A stretch of DNA of 41,097 nt, taken from the NCBI RefSeq assembly GCF_000518285.1, contig NZ_JADH01000013.1, forward strand, positions 1 through 41,097, written 5' to 3'. Position 1 is the first letter of the stretch; each line of letters opens with the position of its first letter. Positions 9,871 through 18,806 of this stretch are shown here, one piece after another. The notes beneath the pieces were generated by a model, which did not search any database, had not been told where the DNA came from, and saw only the letters and a list, made by a program, of their open reading frames with translations. The position numbers and the translations under genes were made by a program. This stretch comes from Williamsoniiplasma lucivorax ATCC 49196. Its GTDB lineage: Bacteria > Bacillota_I > Bacilli_A > Mycoplasmatales > Mycoplasmataceae.

Positions 9871-11061
9871 ATGGATAACATATTTGACAAAAAAATAGAC
9901 AGAAGCAACCACGAAGAAAAAAAATGATCTTTAGAACATCTAAAAAGAACATTCCCTGTGAATTTTTCTAAAAAATTACACAGTTTATGAATTGCTGATT
10001 TGGATTTTGAAACACCAAAACCAATTGTTGACGCAATTAAAACAAGAGCCAACAAAGCAACTTATAGTTATGGTTATATTCAAAATGAAGCAATCGAAGC
10101 AATCGTTTTATGATATAAAAAACTTCACAATATCACTTTAGATAAAAGTATGATTCAAATTGTTGATGGGATTGTTAATTCCATGATTGAAGTGATTAAA
10201 TGTTTTACCAAAGAAGGTGAAAGTGTTTTAATTCAAACACCAGTTTATAAACCATTTGAAGAAGTGATTTTAAATACTAAACGTAAATTAGTGGCTAATA
10301 AATTAGTTCATAAAAACAATGAATATCATATTGATTTTGATGATTTTGAAAAACAAATTGTTGATCACAAAGTAAAATTATTCCTTTGATGTAACCCACA
10401 CAATCCAGGTGGTAGAGTTTGAAGAGATGATGAAGTTTTAAAAATTATTGAAATTTGTAACAAACACAATGTCTTCATCTTATCTGATGAGGTTCATGGT
10501 GACTTAGTCTTAAAAGGTGAACATAATTCAATCTTAAGATTTGCTGATAAAGTTAAAGAATTTATTGTGGTTAATTCACCAAACAAAGGTTTTAACTTAG
10601 CTGGATTGTATGGTTCATATATGATTTTTTCAAGTCAAAAAACTATGGATCTAGTTATGAATACTTATAAACAAAGTCGAGTAATGACACCAAATGTCTT
10701 TTTCCAACCTGCTTTGATTGCGGCCTATGCTAATGACGAATCATTTAAATGATTTAAAGCGATGAAAAATTACATTCATGATAACTACCTATTCATTAAA
10801 GAAGAATTTACTAAACTTGGTTTCTTAGAACCAATGAATGTTGAAGCTTCATATTTAATTTGAACAAAAATTAATCTTGATCTTGATTGAGTGGCTCTAA
10901 AAAAAGAACTCTTCAATCATGGTGTGATTGTCAGTTTCTTTGATTCATTTATGGGAGCTGAACCAGGTTGATTTAGAGTCAATATCGGCTTACCAAGAGC
11001 TGAATTAGCTCAAGGAATTGAGGAAATAAAAGCAGTTCTAACAGAATTTAAGAATAGATAG
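9871..11061 (+). CDS. PatB/MalY-type PLP-dependent C-S lyase (cystathionine beta-lyase-like)
   Basis: A 396-residue fold-type I aminotransferase-like protein, cytoplasmic. Recognition blocks of the MalY/PatB group: LWIADLDFETPKPIVDAI near residue 49, WCNPHNPGGRVW, ILSDEVHGDLV, and the PLP-lysine block SPNKGFNLAGLYGS with K239 as the Schiff-base lysine. The C-terminal substrate region has FRVNIGLPR with the carboxylate-binding Arg. Members cleave cysteine, cystathionine or related beta-substituted amino acids to a thiol, ammonia and pyruvate by way of 2-aminoacrylate. The start ATG has a strong AGAAGGAG site. It precedes a permease and ridA on the same strand, which fits aminoacrylate chemistry. 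The true substrate cannot be read from sequence; a plain aminotransferase is less likely given the motifs. Confidence 0.8.
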
Positions 11062-11144
11062 AATAAAAAAATAAAAAGTGTGTAGAAAGTAGGAAAATAA
11101 AATTTCTGATTTATTTTCTAATGTTTAAACGCCTTTTTAATTTT

Positions 11145-11173
11145 ATTTTATTGGTGTGTCACACCAATAAAAT
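11145..11173. promoter_or_regulatory. Perfect 13-bp inverted repeat upstream of the permease
   Basis: ATTTTATTGGTGT and ACACCAATAAAAT flank a 3-base loop (GTC). No T tract follows on the forward strand, so it is a poor terminator. It ends 23 bases before the permease ATG and may be an operator or a leader hairpin. Confidence 0.6.
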
Positions 11174-11196
11174 ATAGAAAGAATTTATGGTTTTTT

Positions 11197-12909
11197 ATGA
11201 ATAAAGACAAAATAAAAAATATGTTTAAGCGTAAAGACAGACCATCAGACCAAAAAATTGGTTTAAAACAACTAATATGATTAGGATTTGATTACACCGT
11301 TTCAATGAGCTTTGTTTTAATCTTATCAAAAACATTTAGTGGGGCCGAAGGGGTTGGATATAATCTCTTTTGAATTATCCTTTTAGGTGGTTTTGTGGCT
11401 GGAATTGCTGGTTTAGCTTTTGCTAAATGCGCCAACATCTTTTCAGAACGAAGTGGAGGACCATTTGAATATTCAAGAAGAACATTTGGTCATTTTGCCG
11501 GATGAATGATTGGGATTTATCAATATGTTTTAATTCCCATTTCAGCAACTGCTAACCTTTTGGTTTTATTATCAATTTCTCTACAAGGTTTATACTCACC
11601 AACAATGTGAGGGAGTGAAGAATTAACACAATTATATTTAAACTTAATATCAATTGGAATTTACATTGCAATCTCTTTAACTGTGTTATTAGGGACAAAA
11701 ATATTTAAATTTGCCACAAATATCACTAGTATTATTAAATGAATTGTGATGTTAATGGTTTATGTCGGAGCAATGGTGATCATGGCTCGTAATAGTGGTA
11801 AAAATTTTGATGAAGCACTAGGAACTGGGAGTTTAACAGTGGGAAATTTTAACACTGCATTTACAGCATTCTTCTATGCTTTCACTGGTTTTGAAACATT
11901 CTCAACAATTGGAGATAATGTGAGAAACCCTAAAAAAACAATGCCAAAAGCAATTATGATTGTTTTAGCAATTGCGGTGGTTTTTTACTTAATTGGTTTA
12001 GTTTTCTTAATTGGAGGACTTGGTAGCTTCTTCCCTGAAAACCCAAATAATGCAATTATTGAAATGGTCATGGGAACTGGGGCTTTAGTTTTTGTGGCAA
12101 TTTCTTTAATTGCCCAAAACCTAAACAACTTTATGCAAGGAACATATTATAGTGGGGGAATGTTACAACCATTAGCTGAACAAAAAATGATTTCAGCTAA
12201 ACTTGCTCAAAAAGACGAAACAGGATTAGCAATCCGTGCGATTTTCTTAAATATTATCCTGACTGTTATTTTTGGGATGATTTGACTTGTTTTACCTTTT
12301 ATTACCAAAGATAAATCAATTGATTTTGCCGCGATTGTTGGTTTTAAATCAATTGTCATGTTTATTATTTATGGAACAGTAATTGTGATTGCTTTACTAC
12401 TAACTTTTAAAAAGAAAACAAAAACTAATTTAATTGTTTGTGTGTTTTGAATGTTTGCCTTAGTTTTCTTGTTCTACCAATGTGTGATGTATTTTATTGA
12501 TTGAAATGCACATAAGTTTCAAATCTTAACTTTTGTTGGTTTAACAGTTCTGGCCATTATTTGGTACTTTGCTTGGATTCGCCCAAGACATCAAAAACGT
12601 TTAGCAAGTGGTGAAATCACTTTACAAAAAGTTAGTGATTTACCAGATTGATTGGATTCAGAAGAATTTAAAGAATTATCAATCTTAAAAGAAAAAGCTC
12701 TTGATATGAAAATGCGTAGTTTAAAAGACGGTAGTGATGCGATCTTGATTCCACGTTTGATTTTAAAACTTAAAATCAAAAACAAATACAAAAAGACTGA
12801 GGGAAAATTAGAACTAACTAATTTAACTAAAACAGAATTAATGGTTAAATTAAATGGACCAATAGTTACAAATCAAACAATCGAAATAAAGAAAAACAGT
12901 AAGGAATAA
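11197..12909 (+). CDS. APC-superfamily amino-acid permease
   Basis: A 570-residue integral membrane transporter of the amino acid-polyamine-organocation superfamily. About twelve hydrophobic spans follow an N-terminal basic segment. The first span contains LGFDYTVSMSFVLILSKTFSGAEG, in keeping with the APC substrate-binding helix, and ERSGGPFEYSRRTFG matches the family loop after span 2. A later block AFTGFETFSTIGDNVRNPKKTMPKA is the well-known conserved APC cytoplasmic loop. The last 100 residues are a charged cytoplasmic extension. Start at 11197: an ATG ten bases upstream opens only a five-codon frame that stops within the gene's second and third codons. ridA begins two bases after the stop. 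Substrate is unknown; context suggests cysteine, methionine or a related amino acid. Confidence 0.85.
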
Positions 12910-12911
12910 AA

Positions 12912-13286
12912 ATGAAAAAAATAAACACACACAATGCACCACAAGCAATTGGCCCGTACTCACAAGCTATTCTAGCACCGGACCAAACATTATATCTTTC
13001 TGGACAACTTGGTTGTGATCCAGAAACTGGTGAATTAGTTGTTGGAGTTGAAGACCAAACGCAAACAGTTTTAATTAATATTAATTCAATATTAGAAGAA
13101 GCTAACTTTAATAAAATGAATGTTGTTAAAACGACTATCTTTTTAACTAACCTTGATCACTTTGAAATTGTAAACAAAATTTATGAAAATTATTTTGGTG
13201 ATCATAAACCAGCAAGAAGCACGATTGAGGTTTCGAAATTACCTAAAGAAGCTTTGGTTGAAATTGAAGTCATTGCCAAAAAATAG
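12912..13286 (+). CDS. ridA: RidA/YjgF/YER057c family enamine-imine deaminase
   Basis: A 124-residue cytoplasmic protein of the usual RidA length. Signature features are APQAIGPYSQAI near the start, LYLSGQLG, and the C-terminal block PARSTIEVSKLPKEALVEIEVIA, whose Arg (R105 in RidA numbering) binds the substrate carboxylate. RidA hydrolyses 2-aminoacrylate and similar enamines to 2-ketoacids and so protects PLP enzymes from inactivation. Here it sits two bases behind the permease and in the same run as a C-S lyase that makes aminoacrylate, a coherent pairing. Ribosome binding site AAGGA overlaps the permease stop. A strong terminator follows. Confidence 0.92.
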   Translation: MKKINTHNAPQAIGPYSQAILAPDQTLYLSGQLGCDPETGELVVGVEDQTQTVLININSILEEANFNKMNVVKTTIFLTNLDHFEIVNKIYENYFGDHKPARSTIEVSKLPKEALVEIEVIAKK

Positions 13287-13296
13287 AATGCTTTAG

Positions 13297-13342
13297 AAAA
13301 ACAAAAATTACAAGTTTTGTGCTTGTAATTTTTGTTTTTTTA
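13297..13342. terminator. Strong terminator after ridA
   Basis: An 18-bp perfect stem, AAAAACAAAAATTACAAG with its complement, around loop TTTTGTG, ending in a T run. The A tract on the 5' side lets it work in both directions, so it may also end the minus-strand lipoprotein transcript. Confidence 0.9.
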
Positions 13343-13442
13343 CATGAGTGATGATAACCATTGATGGGCTTGCGTTTATTAAATTAATTGTTAAATAAAG
13401 ATGGGTAATTTGGTGATTTTTTTCATGATAATAAGAAAATGT

Positions 13443-14033
13443 CTATTCTTCTACATTGTAACTTGCATCAATGATTCCTTGATAATTGTTTGAAGAGTCT
13501 TTAACACTAATTCTAACTATTACATAACCATGATTAAAACGGTTTAGGTTGTCTCCTATGTTGTCATTGCTTGCCAGAACTTCTAAATCATTAGCAACTA
13601 AATTTTTATTAGGATTTTTACTAATAAATGTTGTAATAATGTTGAAGTGGGAATCATCTTGCAATAACCCTAAGTCTGATATTAAATTAAGATTGTTAAT
13701 ATTTTCTTTGATTGTAAAACTCACCTCAACACGACCAGTATAAAGATCATAAGTATCTTTGGCCTTAATGATCGCTTTAGAGGTGGTTGTTGCATTTATT
13801 TCAATATCTAAGCCGGCAGCAACTATTTTTTTATTAGGATTTTTAGCAATAAATTTTGCAATAATTGTGTCTTTTTCATTATTATTTAAAGCACCAAGTT
13901 GCATATCAAAATCCTTGATTTCCTCAAGATCTATTTTTATTACTTCATTTTTTTTCTGAAGACATCCAACAATTGTAGTTGATGTTGCAACAGCAACACA
14001 AAAGCCTCCTAATAACATCATGTTCTTTTTCAT
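13443..14033 (-). CDS. Lipoprotein with two internal repeats
   Basis: A 196-residue lipoprotein. The signal runs MKKNMMLLGG, a hydrophobic segment, then TIVGC with Cys near residue 24. The mature part holds two copies of one module of about 70 residues: DMQLGALNNNEKDTIIAKFI then AKNPNKKIVAAGLDIE, and ISDLGLLQDDSHFNIITTFI then SKNPNKNLVANDLEVLA. Each is followed by a beta-rich tail ending in G-x-V-x-V(S/R)-x-x-V. This LG-L...F-x-KNPNK module recurs in the lipoprotein at 27185-27763 in weaker form (LQLGVLENNN). No known function; likely a surface antigen or adhesin. The region 14034-14217 upstream has only AT-rich DNA with A9 and C7 runs. Confidence 0.8.
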   Translation of the reverse strand: MKKNMMLLGGFCVAVATSTTIVGCLQKKNEVIKIDLEEIKDFDMQLGALNNNEKDTIIAKFIAKNPNKKIVAAGLDIEINATTTSKAIIKAKDTYDLYTGRVEVSFTIKENINNLNLISDLGLLQDDSHFNIITTFISKNPNKNLVANDLEVLASNDNIGDNLNRFNHGYVIVRISVKDSSNNYQGIIDASYNVEE

Positions 14034-14217
14034 TATTTACCTTTATTGTTTCTAGTTCTTTTATAAAATCTTATTCAAAGTTTTTTAAAAGTAAATCATC
14101 TTATCAAAATTTTAAAAAAAAATTTATCCCCCCCTAAAAATTAACTAAAAGTTCTATAATAAGTTTTTAAACATTAAGAAATAATATTATCTAAAAAATG
14201 GAAAAACACATCTTATT

Positions 14218-14428
14218 TTAAATACCGACACGATAACTAGTTTGATAATCAAAAAAATTATTTGAAAGCATGATTTGACCAACTAATATGTTGATGTATA
14301 TCATAAAATAATGTGCAAAATAGCGATCAAAAGCCCGATCAACACATGCAACAATATTGTGAGGGTTCAGCACAATACAATATCCAAAAGCAATTAAACC
14401 AACTACACAAAAGGAAAATGATTTAAAT
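14218..14428 (-). pseudogene. Possible decayed gene fragment downstream of the ABC-F gene
   Basis: One minus-strand frame is open for about 70 codons without a credible start and ends with TAA at 14218-14220. The product has hydrophobic patches (VVGLIAFGYCIVLNP, YFMIYINILVGQIML) and less biased composition than random AT-rich DNA (HNIVACVDRAFDRYF). It lies behind the ABC-F terminator. I read it as the remnant of a membrane protein gene. No other gene was found in 14034-14474. Confidence 0.35.
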
Positions 14429-14470
14429 TAAAACACCAAGATATTCCAAACGAAATATCTTGGTGTTTTA
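14429..14470 (-). terminator. Terminator of the ABC-F gene
   Basis: A perfect 17-bp stem, TAAAACACCAAGATATT with its complement, around an 8-base loop. It begins five bases past the ABC-F stop codon in the minus direction. Confidence 0.9.
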
Positions 14471-14474
14471 ACAT

Positions 14475-16010
14475 TTATTCAACCAAATCTTCAAAGTTTA
14501 AAACTTTATCAGCTCATTTAGTTTCAAAATTAATATCATGAGTTGTTAATAAAACTGTACCCGGAAAAGCTTGAATCGCTTCTAATAGTGCTTCTTTAGC
14601 TAAAACATCAATATGGTTAGTTGGCTCATCTAAAATTAATAAACTGGCTGGTTCTAAACTTAAAGCAGCTAGTCGCACTTTGGTTTGTTCTCCCCCTGAC
14701 AAGGTGTCCATGGTGTTTAACATTAATTCAGATTTAACTCCGAATTTAGCAATCGTTGCTCGTGCTTCACCTTCGAGAATTTTTGGATAAAGACTCATCA
14801 AATAAGCAATTGGAGTCATTTCTTCAAATTTTTCTTGTTGATGGAAATAAGCAATATCTACACCACTTCCAACCATTAAATTTCCTGATAAAGGTTTTAA
14901 AGTATGGGCCACTGTGTTTAAAAATGTAGTCTTTCCAATTCCATTATAACCACGCACAATACATTTTTGTCCTTCCCTTAATTCAAAAGTTAATGGATGA
15001 GTTAAAGGGAAAGTATAACCAATTTCTAAGTTTTCAGCTTTCACAATAACAGCCGAAGATGGACGTTTATATTTAAAACTCATTTTGGGTTTAACTAAAT
15101 CACGACGCTCTTGCATGACGTCAATTTTATCTAATTGCTTTTGGCGTGATTGGGCACTACGAGCTGTTGAAGCACGCGCTGCATTTCTGGCAACATAATC
15201 TTTTAATTTAGCAATTTGTTGTTGTTGAGAAGCACGAGCAGCATCATATTGTTCTGCTCTTTGAGCAGAAAGTTCTAAATATTTATCATAGTTACCAACA
15301 TAACGGTTGATTTCGCGATTTTCAATCGCGTAAATAATTGAGACTGTTTTATTAATGAATTCAGTATCATGAGAAATAATTAGAAAAGCATGTTCATAAG
15401 CTTGTAAAAATTTAGCTAATCATTCGACTTGTTCAATATCTAAAAAGTTAGTTGGTTCATCTAATAAAATAAAATCATCATTTTTTAAAAGCAATTTAGC
15501 CAGCATAACTTTACCACGTTGCCCCCCACTTAATTCACCAAGTTGTTTTTCCAAGTTTTCAATATTAATTCCTAAACCAGCCACTAAGTTTCCGATTGTT
15601 TTGTCAATTGTATCAAAACCTTTGTTGTTTAACTCATCTTGTAAAGCAAGTGCTTTCACTAAATCATCTTCACGATATTCAATTGCCATGTGTTCATAAA
15701 TTTTATTAATTTGTGCTTCAACTTCATATAAATGATTAAAAACTTCTTTTAAATAATCAATGACTTTAATTTGCATATCAACATCATGATGTTGATCCAA
15801 ATAACCCATTTTAGCTTTAGGATGGATTTCAATTTCACCATGATCAGGAACATCTTTGCCGGCAATTAGATCAAATAAAGTTGTTTTTCCAGTTCCATTA
15901 GCACCAACTAAAGCAACGTGTTCTCCTTTATTAACCCTGATAGTGACATCTTCATATAAAAATTTGTCACCGTTTTGATGTGATAAATTTTTGATGTGGA
16001 CAATACTCAT
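14475..16010 (-). CDS. ABC-F family ATPase (YkpA/YbiT-like translation factor)
   Basis: A 511-residue soluble protein with two ABC ATPase domains and no membrane spans. Domain 1: Walker A VGANGTGKTT, signature LSGGQRGK, Walker B ILLDEPTN. A charged linker with an RASTARSAQSRQKQLDKID segment follows, the ABC-F interdomain linker that reaches the ribosomal P-site tRNA. Domain 2: Walker A RGYNGIGKTT, signature LSGGEQTKVRLA, Walker B LILDEPTNHID. Proteins of this class act on ribosomes, either as general translation factors or as antibiotic-protection proteins. The short linker and overall length favour a housekeeping YkpA/YbiT type over resistance. AGGAGG stands just upstream of the start ATG. 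Confidence 0.9.
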
Positions 16011-16071
16011 AAAAACCTCCTAAAATAACTTATAAATTATACACAAAACTTACAAAACAACATAATGTTTT

Positions 16072-16101
16072 TTATAAAAAAGAACTCAAAATGAGTTCTT
16101 T
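16072..16101 (-). terminator. Terminator of the coiled-coil protein gene
   Basis: AAAGAACTC and GAGTTCTTT form a 9-bp stem with a 5-base loop. On the minus strand it is followed by TTTTTATAAAA. It lies about 50 bases past the stop of the minus-strand gene. Confidence 0.75.
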
Positions 16102-16153
16102 GTTAGATTTTGTTAATTTAAGTATGCATGTAACAAGTGAGAATAAAATGTTC

Positions 16154-16669
16154 TTATTTATTGAATACGGCATCATTTAATTTAGATACTTGATCCTCCA
16201 CAACAACTAATCGTTTGTCAACAATAGTTACTTTTTCATCAAGTTTATCAACCTTAACTTCTAAATTAGTTACACGCTCATCAAGTTTAGTTACTTTTTC
16301 ATCAAGTTTATCAACTTTAACTTCTAAATTAGTTACACGCTCATCAAGTTTAGTTACTTTTTCATCAAGTTTATCAACTTTAACTTCTAGACTAGTTAAA
16401 CGTACTTTGATTTCACCAACATCACCAGTTAATTGATTTAAAGCTGCCATAACTTTAGATTGAAATAATTTTTGTTCCATTTCTTCCTCAATTATTAAAT
16501 GTTCGTCACTAAACTTTTTAATTCATTTTTTCAAAATTTTTCTTGTTGCCACTTTTTCGGGATTAGATAACAAATGTAAAATTTCTGCATTTTCTTTATC
16601 TATTGCAAATTCGAAAATCCCTTGTTCATCAAAAATGAAACAAAAAATATTTTTATGATTTTTGTTCAT
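16154..16669 (-). CDS. Coiled-coil protein with 21-residue repeats
   Basis: A 171-residue protein. The ATG at 16480 is internal: reading TGA as Trp carries the same frame upstream to an ATG at 16669, preceded by a GGGG stretch. The N-terminal 60 residues (MNKNHKNIFCFIFDEQGIFE...) form a small mixed domain ending in an acidic IIEEEME helix. Residues about 88-160 are nearly perfect heptads arranged as three 21-residue units, LEVKVDKLDEKVTKLDERVTN, matching 63-bp DNA repeats. A long parallel coiled coil and oligomer formation are expected. The architecture recalls mollicute DUF16/UPF0134-type proteins, but I cannot assign it. Function unknown. An operator-like palindrome stands directly upstream. 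Confidence 0.75.
16227..16405. repeat. 63-bp tandem repeats, about 2.8 copies
   Basis: The word GTTACTTTTTCATCAAG starts at 16227, 16290 and 16353, exactly 63 bases apart. Copies 1 and 2 are almost identical; copy 3 diverges towards its end. The period equals 21 codons or three heptads, so gain or loss of a unit keeps frame and coiled-coil register. Confidence 0.9.
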
Positions 16670-16682
16670 ATAATTTACCCCT

Positions 16683-16701
16683 AGTATATTTGAAATATAC
16701 T
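16683..16701. promoter_or_regulatory. Operator-like palindrome upstream of the coiled-coil gene
   Basis: AGTATATT and AATATACT with a 3-base centre, a perfect 19-base palindrome, 14 bases before the minus-strand start codon. Position between promoter and ribosome binding site suits a repressor site. Confidence 0.5.
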
Positions 16702-17134
16702 GGTTTTTTCTTGTAGAAAGAAATAGTAATTATGTGTTTGTAGATTTAATAATTTATATTCTCCTTCTACAACATTATTTTACCAAAAAATTATCAAATA
16801 ATTAACTCCATTTAGCTAATTAATCCGTTTTTATAATAGTAAAAAAGCACTTTATTTTTTTGGGCTAGGAGTTATAAAATCTTTTAAATAATAAATCATT
16901 TTTGACTATTTCAAACCTGACTACAAAACATTTCATAATTCTCAAAAGATAAATGGTAGGTTGTTAGATAGGTATTGGTATAATTATTTCTATGCCAAGC
17001 AAGATTTTCCTTTTTTTACTCCAATTTTTGCAAAATTATTTTAAAATACCAAATTTAAAGGTTTCCTTTTTTATCTAAAAGTAATATTATAAATAATATA
17101 GAAATAATTATCAGTGTAAAAAAAGGAAAACAAA
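16702..17134. other. Intergenic region upstream of prs
   Basis: No gene seen. It contains an 8-bp inverted repeat TTGTAGAA/TTCTACAA (16711-16718 and 16765-16772) and a further direct copy TTGTAGA at 16738. An extended -10 promoter, TGGTATAAT at 16976-16984, points towards prs and would give a leader of about 140 bases. A second AT-rich box, TATTAT at 17085-17090, lies closer. Neither has a clear -35. Confidence 0.45.
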
Positions 17135-18181
17135 ATGACGCACAATAAACAACCACTTGAAATCAATATTTTTGGATTAACAGCTAGCCAAGAATTGACA
17201 AACGAAGTGTGTGATATTTTAAATATCAAACAAAAAACAGCTAAAACAATGAAATTTGCAGATGGTGAACTTTTAGTTCAATCATTAGATTCTGTTCGTG
17301 GAAGAGAAATTTATATTATTCAATCAACAAGTCAACCAGTTAATGAAAATTTAATGGAATTATTAATTGCTATCGATGCCTTTAAAAGAGGAAATGCTGC
17401 CAAAATTAATGTGGTGATTCCGTATTATGGTTATGCTCGCCAAGACCGTAAAGCCAAAGGAAGACAACCAATTACTGCTAAATTAGTAGCTGATTTATTA
17501 ACTAAAGCTGGAGCTAATAAAGTGATTACAATTGATATTCACTCACAACAAATTATGGGGTTCTTTGATATTCCAATGGAAAATTTCCAAACTGCAGAAA
17601 CATTGGCAACTGAAATTGTTAACACCATTATCGATGAAAAATTAGACCATAAAAATTGTATTTTGGTTTCTCCAGATTATGGTGGGTTAACGCGTGTTCA
17701 TAATGTTGATTCTTATACAGGAGCAATGACTGATGGAATTGCAGTCATTGCTAAAAGACGACCAGCCCCAAATCAAGCCGAAGTTGAATTTATTTTAGGA
17801 GATATTGCTGGGAAAACTTGTTTTGTCATTGACGACATGATTGATACTGGTGGAACCATTATTAATGCTGCCAAAGCACTTAAAGAAGCCGGGGCTAAAG
17901 ATGTTTACATCTTTGCTTGTCATGGTTTATTTAATGGTGAAGCTGTCAAACGAATGAATGATGCTGTGAAAGAAGGAATCGTCAAAAGAGTTGTCGTGAC
18001 AAACACCATTCAAATTCCTGAAGCCAAAAAATTCGATGGTTTAAAAATCATCTCTATTGCCCACTTATTAGCAAACATGATTGAAGCTTCTGTCCAAAAC
18101 CATTCCTTAACTGATGTTTATCATACTGCTCGTTGTAAATTAGCCAAACATATTGACAAATACATCAAAGATCATAAATAA
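17135..18181 (+). CDS. prs: Ribose-phosphate pyrophosphokinase (PRPP synthetase)
   Basis: A 348-residue cytoplasmic enzyme that transfers pyrophosphate from ATP to ribose 5-phosphate, giving PRPP for purine and pyrimidine salvage and NAD synthesis. Family motifs: FADGELLVQ, RGREIYIIQS near residue 50, YYGYARQDRKAKGRQPITAKLVADLL (the flexible catalytic loop), TIDIHSQQIMGFFDIP with the metal-binding His, VSPDYGGLTR, and the PRPP-binding loop CFVIDDMIDTGGTI. Compared with the usual length of about 315-320 residues it has a C-terminal extension of about 30 residues (LTDVYHTARCKLAKHIDKYIKDHK). The ribosome binding site AAAGGA precedes the ATG. pth starts on the last base of the stop codon (TAATG), so the two are coupled. 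Confidence 0.97.
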   Translation: MTHNKQPLEINIFGLTASQELTNEVCDILNIKQKTAKTMKFADGELLVQSLDSVRGREIYIIQSTSQPVNENLMELLIAIDAFKRGNAAKINVVIPYYGYARQDRKAKGRQPITAKLVADLLTKAGANKVITIDIHSQQIMGFFDIPMENFQTAETLATEIVNTIIDEKLDHKNCILVSPDYGGLTRVHNVDSYTGAMTDGIAVIAKRRPAPNQAEVEFILGDIAGKTCFVIDDMIDTGGTIINAAKALKEAGAKDVYIFACHGLFNGEAVKRMNDAVKEGIVKRVVVTNTIQIPEAKKFDGLKIISIAHLLANMIEASVQNHSLTDVYHTARCKLAKHIDKYIKDHK

Positions 18182-18741
18182 TGAAATTAATAATCGGCTT
18201 GGGTAATCCTGGTCGCGAATATCAAAAAACAAGGCACAATGCGGGTTTCATGGCTCTCGATCTATTATTGGCTAAATATGGGTTTACTAAAGAGAAAAAT
18301 GAATTTAATGCCACGGTTTATCTTTCAACAATCAATAATGAAAAAGTTTTATTTGTCAAACCTTTAACATACATGAACAATTCAGGCGCTAGTATTCGTC
18401 AAATTATGGACTATTATAAAATTAATAAAAAAGATGTAATTGTTATTCATGATGAAAAAGATTTTCCGATTGGAAAAAACCAGTTTAAAACGTCTGGTTC
18501 TGCTGCTGGACATAATGGGATTAAAAGCATGATTCAACATTTAAGTGGTGAAGATTTCAATCGTTGAAGATTGGGTATTGGTTTACCTGAAAACTCACGC
18601 ATGATGGCTGACTGGGTTTTGAGTAATTTCACTAAAGAAGAACGAGAATTATTGGACCAAAGCATTTACAATTCATTATCATTTTTACAAGATTGAATTA
18701 ATGGAGACACCTTTCAAAACATTATGAATAAATACAATTAA
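18181..18741 (+). CDS. pth: Peptidyl-tRNA hydrolase
   Basis: A 186-residue enzyme that frees tRNA from peptidyl-tRNAs dropped by the ribosome. Motifs: GLGNPGREYQKTRHNAGFMALD with the catalytic His (H20), VKPLTYMNNSG with the binding Asn, VIHDEKDFPIGK (the active-site Asp; families usually have HDDLD, so DEKD is a small variation), and SAAGHNGIKSM with the second binding Asn. Length is normal. It overlaps the prs stop by one base and ends in a terminator, so prs-pth forms a two-gene operon. Confidence 0.96.
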
Positions 18742-18780
18742 ATTCAAGAAAAAGAAATTTCTTGAATTTAATTTTTTTTA
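18739..18780 (+). terminator. Terminator of prs-pth
   Basis: TAAATTCAAGAAA and TTTCTTGAATTTA form a perfect 13-bp stem with loop AAGAAA, followed by a run of eight T. It overlaps the pth stop codon. Confidence 0.92.
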
Positions 18781-18806
18781 TATTATTTTTTGTTCAACTA
18801 TATATA

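Noticed and set aside
13549-13959. Forward frames opposite the lipoprotein at 13443
   Set aside because: Shadows of the real gene; hydrophobic only because the opposite strand is Lys/Asn-rich.
14114-14134. A9 and C7 runs upstream of a lipoprotein as a phase-variation switch
   Set aside because: They lie 80-100 bases from the start with no promoter boxes at either side that I can define, and G7/C7 runs also occur in mnmG (about 28083) and in the second permease (about 24819), so they are not special.
16227-16405. CRISPR-like 63-bp repeats
   Set aside because: Repeats are contiguous and coding; they spell heptads.
16154-16480. 108-aa version of the coiled-coil protein starting at 16480
   Set aside because: The frame runs on upstream through a Trp-TGA to an ATG at 16669 with protein-like sequence.
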